NCBI GenBank assembly: GCA_037074765.1
Contig: JBAMDO010000234.1
Coordinates: forward strand, 19,101-83,100
From: Mansonella perstans
Taxonomy: Eukaryota; Nematoda; Chromadorea; Rhabditida; Onchocercidae
Direction: 5' to 3'
DNA: 64,000 nucleotides
Each line of letters begins with the position of its first letter. Position 1 is the stretch's first letter. Shown in pieces: positions 22,537-36,100 of this stretch. Under the pieces are notes generated by a model. The model made no database searches. It worked only from the letters and a program-made list of their open reading frames with translations, and was not told where the DNA came from. The translations under genes and the position numbers were made by a program.

Positions 22537-22541
22537 GCCAT
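21763..22541 (-). CDS. Id/emc-type helix-loop-helix protein, copy 1 (two exons, 114 residues)
   Basis: Exon 1 is 22541-22335 (69 codons) and exon 2 is 21900-21763 (45 codons and stop), with a 434-base GTAATT-to-TTCAG intron in phase 0. The protein begins with Met-Ala and ten Thr. An Arg-rich stretch and an HLH follow: helix 1 around ERKQVLEKLRKLVP, a short loop, and helix 2 LLELLQKVIDYITELQ ending exactly at the intron. The tail (QLLSGSTMNAIENKENISS...) is polar. Id proteins are small HLH proteins that dimerise with bHLH factors in the nucleus and stop them binding E-boxes. Small size, helix 2 (VIDYI.LQ) and the intron after it fit Id. Unlike classical Id proteins there are many Arg/Lys before helix 1, but no NxRER spacing of a true basic region. 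An acceptor-like AG lies two bases before the ATG, which suits leader trans-splicing. It is divergent from the other two copies and on the opposite strand. Confidence 0.82.
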
Positions 22542-22543
22542 TG

Positions 22544-22550
22544 CTGATAA
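22544..22550 (-). promoter_or_regulatory. Possible trans-splice acceptor of HLH copy 1
   Basis: TTATCAG ends two bases before the start codon at 22541. In nematodes a 3' splice site so close to the ATG usually receives a spliced leader. This is inference, since no leader gene was found in the window. Confidence 0.4.
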
Positions 22551-22599
22551 TTTTTTTGAATTTTTAATACTGATAGTTGGCAGTCTTGAAATGAAGTTA

Positions 22600-24330
22600 T
22601 CAAGATCTCAACATTTGTAAAATTTTTTTTTCTGTTAAATCATTTTTTAAAGCAAAAATTTAAATTTTAAAATTTACACATAGAAAATTTTGTTAATGTA
22701 GTTGCAAAAAATAATTTAACTATATTTATGTATAATAAAATATACCGTAATTTAGTTGTATAAATTGATCGTGTAGGAATTTTTTTTTGTTCCCAAGCAA
22801 AATATTGGTTAATATAGTAAAATGGCCAAGATAATTGATTGAGGAATTAATAGTAACTTTTCACCTGCAAAATACATTTCTTTTTTTAAACCATGAATGG
22901 GATGAAAAAAAAAAAAAACGGTGAAATGAATTTCATTCTTTTAATACACTTTGCAATAGAAAAAAAAAGTGACCAATTAGTGACCAATTAGATGCTTCTT
23001 ACAATCTTGTGGCCAAGAGAAAAAATGACTCAGAATTGATTAATTTGAAAGCGAATTTTAATTAAAACTTTTGATACATTTTAGGTTAGAAAGAAAACAA
23101 CCATCTTTTCCCTCTCTTGCACTTATCGTACCTTAGCTTCCGCTATTTACAATTTCAGTTCACGTGGACTAACAGTTAGGAACCATTAGGAATTAGGCAA
23201 AGGCAATACGTATCACAGACAAACACATTCAAGTTAAGATGCTACTTTGACTCTTTCCTGAATTGTTAGGTCGTATAACATTCATAAGGTTCATAAGGTC
23301 ATAAGAATTCATAAGGTCAAAATACTTTCAGTCAATTCAACAATTCAAACTTCTCCTTCTAATTAACAATTAATGCAAGATATGAATCAGAAACATTTTC
23401 GAAATTAATCAATCATTCCAATTTGTATTATCCTACGACCACTGAGATAATTGAGTAGAAATGAAAGTTAGGAATGAAAAAACATAATAAATATATGAAG
23501 AGACATATAACAGTGATTTAATTTCACACAAATAACATACAGCCAAGAAAGCCATGTAGCACAGTAAGCAAAAGCCAAATAAACGTATGGAATCATTTTC
23601 TCCAGTTCAGTTAATTTTTTGACACTTATTTCTAATGTATGTTAGGATAAATGCAAATTCTACAGAATAATGAATTTGAGAAACAAGAAATGAATTAAAT
23701 CAACAATAACAACTGCATAACAAATTTCACCAACCGATGAAAATCGCCACATGGTATTTTCGTTGACGAACTTTAATCTTATGCATGACATTCCGTTTTC
23801 TTCTCAAAGATCTTAGATTAGATTAGTGCATTTTTTGAATTTTTTTTGACAGTTCTTTTGCAAAAATGTCAAATAAAAGAAAGCTTTAAAAAAATTTTTG
23901 TGAAAGTTCAAATTTCACATTATTAATTTATTTTTCAAGCAAAAAAAAAAGTAAAGATGAAATGCTTGTTACTCAATAAATTTTAATTAAAAGCACAATT
24001 TAAATTTGATACTGTTAGGGGAGAAAACAGAGGACAAAGCTTACAATACAAAAGCCCATAAGGGACAATAAGAAATGAAAAGATTTGATGACAGCTGTTT
24101 CACCCTCAGCTGTTCATTTTATCCTAAGAATTAGTTGTTTGAAGCAAGAGAGAAAAAAAAAAGAAAAACTTAGTTAAATCTGTATCTGTATCACAGATGT
24201 GTGCCTTATTTATCAAAAAGACAGAAGACGAAATATATAAAACTCCACTCTTCTATAAGTTACTAATAATATTTTACGATGCGCGCAATCTGCATAACAG
24301 ATGCAAATTCAAGAAAAATTTTGTTATTAT
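22600..24330. other. Upstream region of HLH copy 1, no gene seen
   Basis: AT-rich, with more complex stretches at about 23100-23300 and 23730-23830. The words ATAAGGTTCATAAGGTCATAAG and AATTCATAAGGTC form a small repeat near 23283-23320. Two CAGCTG E-boxes sit at 24092 and 24107, 15 bases apart (centre to centre), about 1.55 kb upstream of the start. Confidence 0.5.
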
Positions 24331-24334
24331 CATA

Positions 24335-25075
24335 ATCACTTACAGTATCAGTCAGCCATTACAGTATCAGTGGTATTATTAGCCCTAATCATCATGGTAT
24401 CAGTTTAATTATTATCATATCACAATATCAGCGCTATTTAATATCATAATCATTACAGCATATTATTAGTCCAGTCATCATAGTATCAATATTATTATTT
24501 TCAAAATCATCACAGTATCGATATTACTTGTTACCGTAATCACTACAGTATCAATGATATTGTTAGCCTAATCATCACAACATCAGTATTATTATTATCA
24601 TAATTATAATTACAGCAATATACTATTAGCATAATTACCACGGCATCAGTGATATTATTAGTTCAATCATCACAGTGTCAGTTTTGTTATTATCATAATC
24701 ACCACAGTATCAATGATATTGTTAGCTTAATCATCATGGTATAACTTTTATTATTAGCATAATCACTACAGTATCAGTGATATTATTAGCCTAATCATCA
24801 TCAGCATCATTATTATAATTATAATTATAGCAATGTACTATTAGCACAATTATCACAGTATCAGTGATATTACTACCATAATCGTCACAGTATCGGTGTT
24901 ATTTAATAGCATATTCACTACTGTATTAATGATATTACTAGCCTAATCATCATAATATTAGTATTATTTTTATCATAATTATGATTATATTATTAACATA
25001 ATTATCACAGTATCAGTGTTATTACTATTATTATTGTGATCATAATGATGTATTTACACCATAATCATGCATGCG
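24335..25075. repeat. Long degenerate minisatellite (about 60-base unit)
   Basis: The words CATAATCAC, ACAGTATCAGTGATATTATT and AGCCTAATCATCA recur in order about a dozen times with substitutions and partial units. An open frame here on either strand would be an artefact of the repeat. Confidence 0.85.
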
Positions 25076-25484
25076 AGCAGTATCAATGTAAGAATATAGA
25101 ATTTTAAAATGTCGTAGAAAATGAAAAAAAAAAATTTTTTTACAAAACTTATTCATATATTAGCTTTATCATGACAATATCAGTGAATTGGCATAATCAA
25201 ATTTAAACAATTTAACATGCATCAAAAGAGTTACTTAACCTCAAGTCAAAGAGTAAAATTAACTCGTAGCGAATGAAAAGAATAATTTAACTCAGCTCAA
25301 AACGGGAAAATAATTTAGCTCGTACTAAAAGAGTAATTTTAATTCAAATCAAAGAGGAAACAAAAGGAGAAGATGAGTGATGGATGAGAAGATAAATTTA
25401 TTGCTGGGCTGGAATTTGTTCTAAATCATAGATAAATATCATTTTAATCATGATGACCTTAATTATTTTTCATTAATTTGACCT

Positions 25485-25570
25485 ATATATATATATATAT
25501 ATATACATATATATTTTTTTTTTGGTTCAGTGACTCAAATCAGCTCTCTCTCTCTCTCTCCCTCTCACTC
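25485..25570. repeat. (TA)n and (CT)n tracts
   Basis: An alternating TA run at about 25486-25514 is followed by a T run and a CT-rich run at about 25541-25568. Confidence 0.85.
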
Positions 25571-26065
25571 CAAAACAGTTTCGCTTATTTTTACAAAAAA
25601 ATGAATCAAGCAGTTGAGTTTGATTGGAAGTAATTTGCATACGACACATTTACATTTGATAATATAATAAAATTAAAATATTTTAAAACATCAAAATGTA
25701 TTTCAAATTTAAGTGAGGCGCAAATATGATATTCAATGCATTTAAAAGAAAAATTAACTAATAAGCTCTTTTTCTCAGATGAGGAGCAATTGTCATACAA
25801 AATAAGTGCTAATTATAATTCATAGTATAATTGTAATTCCATTAACTAAAATTTTTCTGTAAACCTTTTTTACCCTAAAAGGACAAAAGCGAAAAAATGA
25901 AAACATTTATAAAAATTTGTTCAAAATTTTTTCAAAATTTTAAGACCAATTTTATCCTAGGACAAGAAAAAATTTCTTTTTCGATAACATATATAGCCAT
26001 TCACAGACATCTGTCTGAAAATTATATTACTTTAAAAACATCAGCGATATATGTACCTGTTTCTG

Positions 26066-26069
<4 letters not shown>

Positions 26070-26158
<89 letters not shown>

Positions 26159-26160
26159 CA
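26070..26160. repeat. Compound microsatellite (CA)n(TA)n
   Basis: About 35 CA dinucleotides followed by about 10 TA dinucleotides. It produces poly-His/Thr and poly-Cys/Val open frames on the two strands, none of which is a gene. E-boxes CAGCTG follow at 26209 and 26268. Confidence 0.95.
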
Positions 26161-28020
26161 TATGTATAATGTAGATACATTTGAAAATATAAGATCGAAT
26201 TTTTGTCACAGCTGCTGTCCTCCTCCACTGTTCATATAAAAGCAACTCCACTGATTTATCATTAAAGCAGCTGATGAACTATTTTTTTTTCTTTTTTCTT
26301 TTTCAGAAATATTTCCGTTTTATTTTTTTTCCATTTCAAAATTAATTCTATTTTTAGTCACATTTTAAATTTTCAATTTAATTTCTATAAAATATAAAAA
26401 TGATTAAAAAAAAAAACCATCAGTAATTTTTTTGTTCCAATTAGAATAACTTTTTTTTTCCGAAAATATTTCTTTTATTTTGAATTTGTCTTAACTGTCA
26501 TTAATTACTTGGAATCATTTATCAGAAAAAGAAATTATTACCTTTGTCACTTTGAATATTTAAGGAATTTTTTTTTGTTCATTTTAAAAGGATGATGGAA
26601 GAATTTAAAAGTTCGATGAATTTTACTCATATCAATGATGATTATTATTTGGTGTAAAATGTGTAGTTCCCAAAAAGTAAAATCTTGTAAAAATGTCTTA
26701 GCTATCGGAAAATCTCAGTAGGTTAGATTGTTACATACATGTGTGTGTGTAATTGGATCCATAAATATGCATTGTAATGTATTATTATTAAGCGTAATTA
26801 CATCTGGGATTCAATAGGTGTGAGGAGAGAGAATGGATTGTGTGAGTACCTGCTCCTTTTACCTGCTCTTTTTTAGGATAATTTCCTTATGATCACATAA
26901 CAGCAGGCAGTTCTTGCCAATAATAATAATCACCTGGCCAAAGTATTAATTAGGTATAAAAATGCTTGTAGTAGTAGCATTACATTTAAATTTAATGAAT
27001 TAATTTTAAGAGAAATTATCTGCTAAATTTTAAATTAAATTTCCAATGAAATGCATAATTTAATTTTCTTAGGAAATTTCATTCGTTTTAATAAATTGTT
27101 AATTAATTTTGCTCATTAAATATTTCAATAATATTTACAAAATAAAGTGCAAACTTTTAACAGTTTGAAAATATTTCACAAATAGGAAAAATGTTAATAA
27201 TTAATTAGTATTATGTAAAAATGCTTCCTAATATAAAGTTTATGTTCTCAAATTATAATTTTATTAATGCAAATAATAATTAGTAGTAATTATGAAAGTA
27301 ACAATTATTTGTTGAATATATGCAAAAATGCAATTATTTGTTGAACATATGCAGAAATGCTTCCATAACATAAAATTTATGTCCTCAAGTTAAAATGTTA
27401 TTAATGAAAATAATAATTAGTAGTAATTATGAAAATAACAATTACTCCTAAAACTCATTCTACTAAATAAGTAATCAATTAAACTTATGTGATGCGCAAA
27501 TTGTTAAAAAAGGTGCAAATTGCACAGAATTAAATCAAATGCGCAAATTGTCAAAGAAGTGAATCAAAATGCGCTTCCAAAAAAAAAAAAAACTTTTTTA
27601 AAAAAGTAAGAGACAGAAATACCAATATCAAATTTTGAAATCTGCACACGAATGATCGAAATGATAAAAGGGGAAGCAACTGTCGATGAAGCTAACAAAA
27701 CTGCGCCCTCGCCGCTGTTCAACAAATGTTTCACCAGACGTTTACCCCGCTGCAGGTGTTATACGGAAGGACATAAATATCGGAAATAGCATATACATTC
27801 ATTTGTTTGATGGCCAAGCTTATGGTGACATAACATATCAGGTCACACAAAACTATATTCAGTTCATTCAATAATTTTTTCTTTTTTATCAAATTTTCTA
27901 AACTATCTTTTAACAACTAAATTTTTATGACTAAAAAAAAATTTCTTGAACAGTTTAGGAATTGTGTGAAATGAATCAAAATTATTGCATGTTTGATTTC
28001 AATTTCAGTTTTTTCAATCA
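26161..28020. other. Intergenic, with two more complex islands
   Basis: Islands at about 26680-26960 and 27650-27870 are richer in G and C. The second contains CAGGTG and a 62-codon open frame (27686-27874), but the frame has no splice signals or domain. A direct repeat of about 100 bases occurs near 27230-27330 and 27350-27440 (GCTTCC...TTTATGTTCTCAA...TTATTAATG). Confidence 0.45.
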
Positions 28021-28025
28021 TACAA

Positions 28026-28125
28026 GAACTAGAATAAAGTAACAACAACAAAACAACAATAACAACAACAACAATAACAGCAACAGCAACAATAACAACA
28101 ACAATAACGCAACGATAACAACAAA
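28026..28125. repeat. CAA/CAG-rich trinucleotide repeat
   Basis: Runs of AACAACAATAACAACAAC and CAGCAACAGCAACAATAAC. The minus-strand Val/Ile-rich open frame over it is an artefact. Confidence 0.85.
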
Positions 28126-28239
28126 AAGAAACGACACGATAGATGGAGATATCTGACAATTATTGCCAGTACATTTTAAATTTTTAAAATAAAAACAAAT
28201 TTTGAAATATTAAAAAAGAAAAAATATCATTTTAATAAT

Positions 28240-28505
28240 CTATACTATTTCTGTACTAATGAACTATACTAACAAACCATACTAATTAGTAATAACCCAT
28301 ACTGGTGAACTATACTAGTAATAAACTATACTAGTAATGAACTATACTAGTCAACTATAATAATAATAAACTATACTAATAACTATACCAGTAATGAACT
28401 ATGCTAGTAATGAATTGTACTAATAAACTATACTAAAAATAAACTATAATAATAAGCTATATTAGTAATAAACTATACCAATAAACTATGCTAGTAATTA
28501 AATGA
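28240..28505. repeat. Degenerate repeat of TAATAAACTATACTAG
   Basis: About 17 imperfect units of 12-18 bases built on AACTATACTA(G/A)TAATA. There is no coding potential. Confidence 0.85.
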
Positions 28506-29604
28506 AATAAATTTTAAAAATTAAAAAAAAAATTAAGAGTACCTAAAATAAGTATGTATAATTTTGCTGTCTTTTTTTTTTTTAAATCTTTGTCTTTAAC
28601 TATTTTTTACAAAAAATTTTCACTTATTATTCTGCTTCTTGATTTCTTGTATTTTCCTTAAGTTTATTAATTTTTCCACTCATCGAATTTATTTATTCAA
28701 CAAATCTTTTTACTTGTAATATATATAGAATTTTTTTCGTTGCTTTAGAAGCAACCAGCCATCTGGCCCGGGAGAAAATACATCCAAAGTTACATGATCT
28801 CCACCAATGAAGAAAAAATCTCCACAGAAATTTGAAACTCCTACCTGGGATGTACCAAAAATGATTACTGTGTGTCGTACGCGAATTGAACTTGCCGATA
28901 ATATATATACACCTGTTTTACTGGATGAACACGTTTTGCTAAAGAAATTTCAGGATAATTAATTTTAAACAAATAAATGAAGCGCCAAGGGATAGTAATT
29001 TCAATTCAACTTTAGCCAAGTTACAATTACCGCCAAATCTTTTTCTTTAGCTCACATGATAACTTTTAGGTTTAGTGACCAGTCAACTAATTGCTGTTAC
29101 GTCATCAAAAGGTAGATAATCCACTACCAGTCATCGAAACGGTATTTAATTCATACGTTAATTTTTTATCCTTTCCTAATAGTTAATAAAAGATCAAGTG
29201 GTCTTTCTTTTTCTTTAAAAAAATTTAATGGTGTAATTTTTAATTGTATTTGATAACATTGAATACTTAATTGTTTCACATTGAGATTTCACCTGGCATT
29301 TTATAATTTAAATGATAAAATTGCAATAATTACTTTAAAACATTGCAATAATTATCAATGGACCAATAACTGAATTTAAATTAAAAACCTGTGAAAAATT
29401 TTATTTTGTTAAAATTCCGAAGAAATTCTTTTTTGCTTTGCTGAATTATAGAAAAAAAAGCGGAAAAAACAAAACAGTTAATTATTAAATGATAAAATTT
29501 AAATTTAAATTAAAAAAAACAAGTTAGTAACTAAGTGATAACAAAAAGAAAATATTTGTGATAAAACATTTGCAAATTTGCAAATATACAAGCTATTCAA
29601 ATAA

Positions 29605-29870
29605 CTGGTAAGATATTGAACTGCGCGCAAACGTCACTAAATTGAAATTAAAAACAAGTTAACAATTAGGTGATATAATTTAAATTAAAAAATACGCAAA
29701 TGTCACTAAATTCATACAAGTGAACAAATTAGCAATTAGTTTATTAAAATCAAAATTGAAAAGTGCGCAGAAATCACTAAATTAAAAAAATGTGCAAATG
29801 TCACTAAATTAAAAAATGTGCAAATGTCACTAAATTAAAAAATGCGCAAATATCACTAAAAATTTAGCTA
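29605..29870. repeat. Repeats of GCAAATGTCACTAAATT
   Basis: The word recurs at least seven times. The last four units, from about 29765, form a tight 25-base tandem with AAAAAATGTGCAAATGTCAC. Confidence 0.85.
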
Positions 29871-31094
29871 AATGCAATTTTTTTTCTTTTTTGAAAGCCA
29901 AAAAATCATTAATATAAAAGAAAGAAAATGAAATTGATGAGGCAATGTGGCAATGTGACAAACAAAAATTATGTGGCCAGAAGGAATTGGAATGTGAATT
30001 CTGTTACTCATGGTCAGAAAAAAAATGATCCCACTACTGATGTGCAAGCAATTAACCGATCATTAAGTTGCTCCACCTTGTCAATCACATTGTCGGTATT
30101 GCTTTTTTGATTAGTTCTATGAGTGTAGCAAAAAAAAAAAAAAAAAAAAAAAGCAAAAGAACAAATATCAAACCTAAAGTTATGCAAACATTATTTAATC
30201 TTTCAGTTAAAATTTCAATTAATTACAAAACATTTCTTCAGAATTCACTTCCGATTTTATGTTTTTAAGAAAATGAATTCACATTATTAAATTAATGGAA
30301 TGCTTGCATTGGAATATGCAATATGTAAATTTTTAAAATGAAAAAAATAGTGAAAGGAAAAAATATTAAGCATATATAATTTGGCAAACAATTGATTAAT
30401 TTGGCAATAATTGATTCGTTTTTTCCGACTGGCTTTTCTTCTTCATAAATTTATTCAAAAAAAAAAATTATTAAATCCGAAAAATTTCAAATCTCAAAAT
30501 GTTTATAAAAAACAAATTAAAACTTCAGAAACGAAAAAAAAAGGAGCCAATCAACTTTATTATTTAAATTTAGCTGTAGTCCTAAACAATTAATTTTATC
30601 TGATATCAATGATAAAAACTCCATTATTGTATGAAAATTATGATAAGTTTGGTGAGGATGATGATGATGATGACTGATAATGATTTATCATGAAGTTATA
30701 ATGACTAAAATAGTTTTTGCTAGCAAAACTTTTGAAAAGTATGTTCGAAAAATTCAACAAATTACTAGCCTGGTTAATTTATGGTTGAATTACTAGGCTA
30801 GCTAATTTATGGCTAAAAATTGTCTTTTCGTAATCTAAGCTACCATTATTTTTTATTGATGACATTAAAAAAGAAATATATGTCAAATCAAACTCCTCTT
30901 GTCAGCTTTTTTGCTAACAGCACTCTTATTAATCATTATTTGTTATCATCTTCTCGTCGCTCAATTGATCCAATTAATCAAAAATGCTTAAATTTCATTT
31001 TAAAAATTTGTTCGAATTTTATTTACAATTTATAATTAAATAAAATTTTAAATTATCATTTGCTGGAAAAAAACGAAACATTTATATTTTCAAA

Positions 31095-31255
31095 AATTAT
31101 CAGTTTAGTTTGTTATCAGTAGCTGGCAATTATCATTTGGTTTGTTATCTAGTTGATAAGTGTCATCTAGTTTTGTTGCTACTAGCGGATAATTATCATT
31201 TACTTTGCTCACACTAGTTGATAATTATCATTTAATTTGTTATCACCAGCCGATA
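31095..31255. repeat. About 45-base degenerate tandem repeat
   Basis: The unit is TTATCATTT-(A/G)-(G/C)TTTGTTATC followed by AGCTGATAA-like sequence, in about four copies. Confidence 0.7.
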
Positions 31256-32944
31256 TGCAAATTTCTATTACTAATTAACATGAACAAATAAATCACTGTG
31301 ATAATATCATTTTAATTAAAAAAAAATTTCCATGGAATTGAAAAGCGCTAAATTGAACAGTTGCAATAATAATAGCAAAGTATGCTTGTAACAGGTGATC
31401 TAATTGACATTCTTCAACACAAAATGGCAAAAATATATTGTGTATTACATGGGTAACAACAGGCCGCTATTACAAATTTAGCAACCACACTGATTTTTAT
31501 ATACTTTCCATTTCTTTCTTTTTTTAGGGACAAAATTTATTCAAAATTTTTTAAGGACAAAGTTAGTAAATGAAATTTTGAAGTAAAGTTTTTTTTCTGT
31601 TTAAGATTGAAATGCAAAACAAATTAAAAAAATAAACAAATAAACAAACAAACAGACAAATAAACAAATAAACAAGCACACTTTTTCTTTTTTTAAGCTC
31701 TGCAAGCAAATTTCAAAAATAGCTATGTAGAATTCATTTAATTCATGCATACTCAAGTAAACATAATTAATTAAAGGTATGCTAAAATAATTAACATAAA
31801 CAAAATGCGCATTTGGCGCAAAATGTACAAGTTTATAGCAATTGTTCTTTTTTTGTTCCTTTGCTTTTAATTTCAAATATTTACAAAAAAAAGATCAATG
31901 CAAAGTACAAATAGATTATATGGGATTAAAATGAAAAATTTTTCAAGTGAAAAGCACAAAGAGGTTAATGATTACGAAAAAATTAGCTGATCAATGATCA
32001 AATGATCATTTAACAAAAAACTTTTATTTTTTTTTCAATTTTAAAATTGAATAAATATCATTATTAAAGATAACAAATGATGAAACATTTGTTTGAACAG
32101 AATATTTGACTGATTGGCTGATTAATTGACCAATCGACTGATTGACTGCTTGATTGATTGATTGATTGATTGTTTGAACAGAGTATGATTAAATTAATTT
32201 TGAATTATTTGTTTTTTATGAATTATCAGTTTTGATCTTCCTTTGATAGTATAAATCTCTTGTTTAGGTATTCTCTCAGATCATTTGGTATATTTATTGT
32301 TCGATAAAAATATTTACTAAACGAACTTAGAAAATATTTTTTTTTGCATATTTGAATAATTGATAAAATTTAGTAAGTTGGGATTTAATTAAATTTCATT
32401 GATATGATAAAAATGATAAAGTTAGTGATTAAAAAATTACACGTTTGATTTTTAAAGATTGATAAGTTCATTTTTAAATGATTACATTAATCTTTGATCA
32501 ATGATACAGTAATAAATAACTCTCAAAAGAAAAATAGTTCATTAAAATATTAAATTAATTTGACTGAACTAATCAAATAATACTAATTTCACAAAAATGA
32601 ATCAATTAAAGATCATGTTCACGATTTATTCTAATCTTTTAAAAATTGTTCTTTCGCATAAGCAATCTTAGCCTGCTACATTCTAGACTATTCTAGAATC
32701 TAAGAAATAAAAACATCATTAATCAAAGATTAATGTAATCATATAAGAATGAACTTTTTTATCTATCCATGTATTTGTGTATGTGTAAGCGTGTCTGTGT
32801 GTATCTTGACGTACAATTAATGAAGTTGCCGGACGAATTATCCCTAAAATTTAGAGTAAAAACATTTTTTTATCTAAAAAAAAAAATTTCAAATATACTG
32901 TAAGTGGTGTGTTACTGTAAGTATTGCTTCACTATAAGTAATGT

Positions 32945-33150
32945 ATACATAACTCATAGGATTAACAAAAGTACTTAAAATAGCGTATAATTTCAAATGG
33001 CTTAGGAATTATTTTAAATAATTATAAAATTCGTGTAAATTAAATCATAAAATTGTATTTAGAACTCATAGGATTAGCAAAGCACTTTAAATAATTTATA
33101 ATTTCAAATAGTTATTACTGTAAGTATTACTGCAAATAATTATAAAATTC
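32945..33150. repeat. About 110-base direct repeat, two copies
   Basis: AACTCATAGGATTA(A/G)CAAA begins both copies (near 32951 and 33063). Both continue through ATAATTTCAAAT and ATAATTATAAAATTC. Confidence 0.75.
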
Positions 33151-36100
33151 AAAGAATTAAGTGAATGATTTTGAGCACTGTAAGATCATTAAAAAAATTT
33201 AATTGATAATTTGAATACTAGTGTGGAAGTGAAATGTTTTAAGTTTAATTACTTCCTTCATCAAAATGATTATCTGGAAAAAGCTATTATGCATCAAACG
33301 AATGCAAACACCTGCAATTGAATAAATAAACGATAATTAATGCAACAATAATTAAAGAAGCGAGTAACGGATGACAGATAATCAGTGCATTGTCCCTTGG
33401 GGACTTGGGGCAAATCATTTTACAATTACATCACATTACTGAAACACATCACCAGCTCCAGTGTGTGTGTATGTGTGCTATGTTTGTTATTATTATTTGT
33501 CGGCTTATTCCTTTTTCACTTTTCACTTCAAAGACATATACCGCGTTTAGGGAACAATGGCTTACTTTTATGTAAAAATGTTCATAGTACGCTTATAGGG
33601 CCTTATAAGAATTTCAATTAAGTGCGCCAAAAAAAAAAAGAAACGGAAAATTTCCATTCTTTTGCAGCTGACATCCTTAAGCTGGCTTGTATTTTTGTCG
33701 CACTGTTCTATGTATGTGTATATGCGACATCTGCTGATCCTCAATTGATCTTTGTTTTTTGTTTTTTTTTTTTTTTTTTTCTTTCAAAAAACTAATGAAA
33801 ATAGGTTAAGTTGATTTTTTGATATCTCCGGTTGAAAATTTTTCTAATAATCAATAATGATTATTTTTTGCTATATCTTCTTTATCATTATAATCATAAT
33901 AATCATTTATTTATTGTATTTGCTATATCTTTTTTATCATAATAATTATTTACATATCGTTGTCATCAGTCATGATCATCATCATCATCATTATCATCAT
34001 TCTCATCGCCATCATCGTTATCATCAATCACCTGGTCATTATTATCACTCATAATAATTTATTAGCAGTACTAACAATTAATTAATTTAACTTAATTACT
34101 GTTTTTATTAATTATAACTGTAAATGTCACCAATCATCTGATCATTATCATTGTCACTTTAATCAGTTTGTTAAAAAGCAATAATTATTTAATTTAGCTT
34201 AATTAATACTTTCAACTAATTACAGCTAAAAAATGTTAGCACAGGCAAAAATTTTTTTCTATTTATGCGAAATTATATTAGACTGTTATCATACACTGTT
34301 ATCTGTTATCACTATCCTTTTACCAAACGATAGACTGTTATCACTATCCGTTCCTTATACATTGTCACTCTCCGTTTCTTACTTTGCAAGAGTAATAAAG
34401 TAATGCAAGTTGCAATATGCAAATAACTTATGACATATCAAAGCGCATTATGCATATTCTATATCATACAACTGTAGCACTGTAAAGCTTTAAAGTAACT
34501 GTTAAAGTTAACTGTCTCATAAAATTAATTAGTTGCCAAAAACTGGTCTTCAGAACAAAAAACATTTTTCCAAATCGGAATCTTTTGATGAAAAACAACA
34601 AAGAAAAAAAGCCATACTAAAAATAGCAATTTACGGAATAGTCAATACGGAACCGTTATGCGGAAATCTTATACGGAAATGAAATGTGATGTGTTTTTTG
34701 CTTTTCATTACTGATTAATTATAAATCCCAAATGTGTTCCAGTGTTTTTTTTATTTGAAGAACAGTAGGGGTTTTTCTTCAGTTCACAAATTTTTTTTTC
34801 TTGAAATATAATCACTCGGAAACAAATATATCCTGAAATAGTCAATCTCACCTATAACAGATGCTAAACAGAGAGAGAGAGAGAGAGAGAAAGAGAGAGG
34901 GAGTAACCAGAGAGACTTCTCAGGTGAATGAATAATAATATATCTAAGCCTAATTTCAACTTCACACAAACAACTTAATCATATTGCTATTGTTATCCGT
35001 GTTGTTGTTGTTGTTATTATTTGTTGTTGTCTTTCTTGCTACTTTTGCAATAATGGCCATCTGTGGTTAATTTTTTATACTTTCAGAAATTTTTTTTAAA
35101 AAAAAAAATTAGATGAATTAAGACTGTAGTAGTAATAACGTAATGTTAATTAATCACAAAGGAGCTAATTAATTACCGGCTAATTAAGGTTATAGTTAGG
35201 ATCATGTTAATTATTTCTACGTATATATAAATATTTTAAAGTTAAACCTTTGTTATCAAAATATAGTATCAATCCTTATCATAATTTGTTATTATTTGAA
35301 ATTAATACATGTATTTAAATTGATGCTGAAGATTTCCCGGCTCAAATGATAAATTTAAGTTTCAAAATTATTCAAATTTCTGATGTCAAATCGATTACAA
35401 TCACAGGAAGTCTTATTTAACATAGGAAATCATTGATCATCATAGATAATTTTTTACTTCTCTATCATCAAAGATAAAAGATTATTTCGATTATCTTCTT
35501 TGCTTCTCTATCAGGTAAAAGTTATCTCTCTCCCTTCCTCTCTCTGTTAATATATATATGTCATTAATCATAAGTCAAAAACAAAAACATATATTATTCT
35601 CATTGTTCCACCTTATGTTTTTATTTGTATTGATGATAAATATATGTATATATTATATATTTAGAGAGTGTTGCTTTTCTATATTTATCTCTCAAAAATT
35701 ATATTTATCTCTCTCTCACACGATTAAATAATATATATATAGTTCCTTCCATATGTTACAAAAAGAATAATTAAGAATTTATTAAAAATATAATTTTTTC
35801 AGAATTTAATAAAAGAGAAAAAAAAAAAAAAAAAAACATTTTGGTCGATATGTTATAAGAACGAATAATCCAGGACAATTTTCAACAATGTCGTAATTTT
35901 ACAGGATTTCATAAAGAAGAAATAAATATCTTTTATATCTTTAATCATAAGAATAATAATAACTTTATACAAATAGTACTGTTTTAATATCAATACCTAT
36001 TTGACATTAAATTATTATTAATCCATTTCCATTTGATCAACAAGTTAATTCTCAATCTTTTTTTTTTTTTTTTTGCTGAAGAAAATATCTCTCAACCAAA

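Noticed and set aside
26022..26251. Overlapping open frames on both strands rich in His/Thr or Cys/Val
   Set aside because: They are translations of the (CA)n(TA)n microsatellite in several frames.
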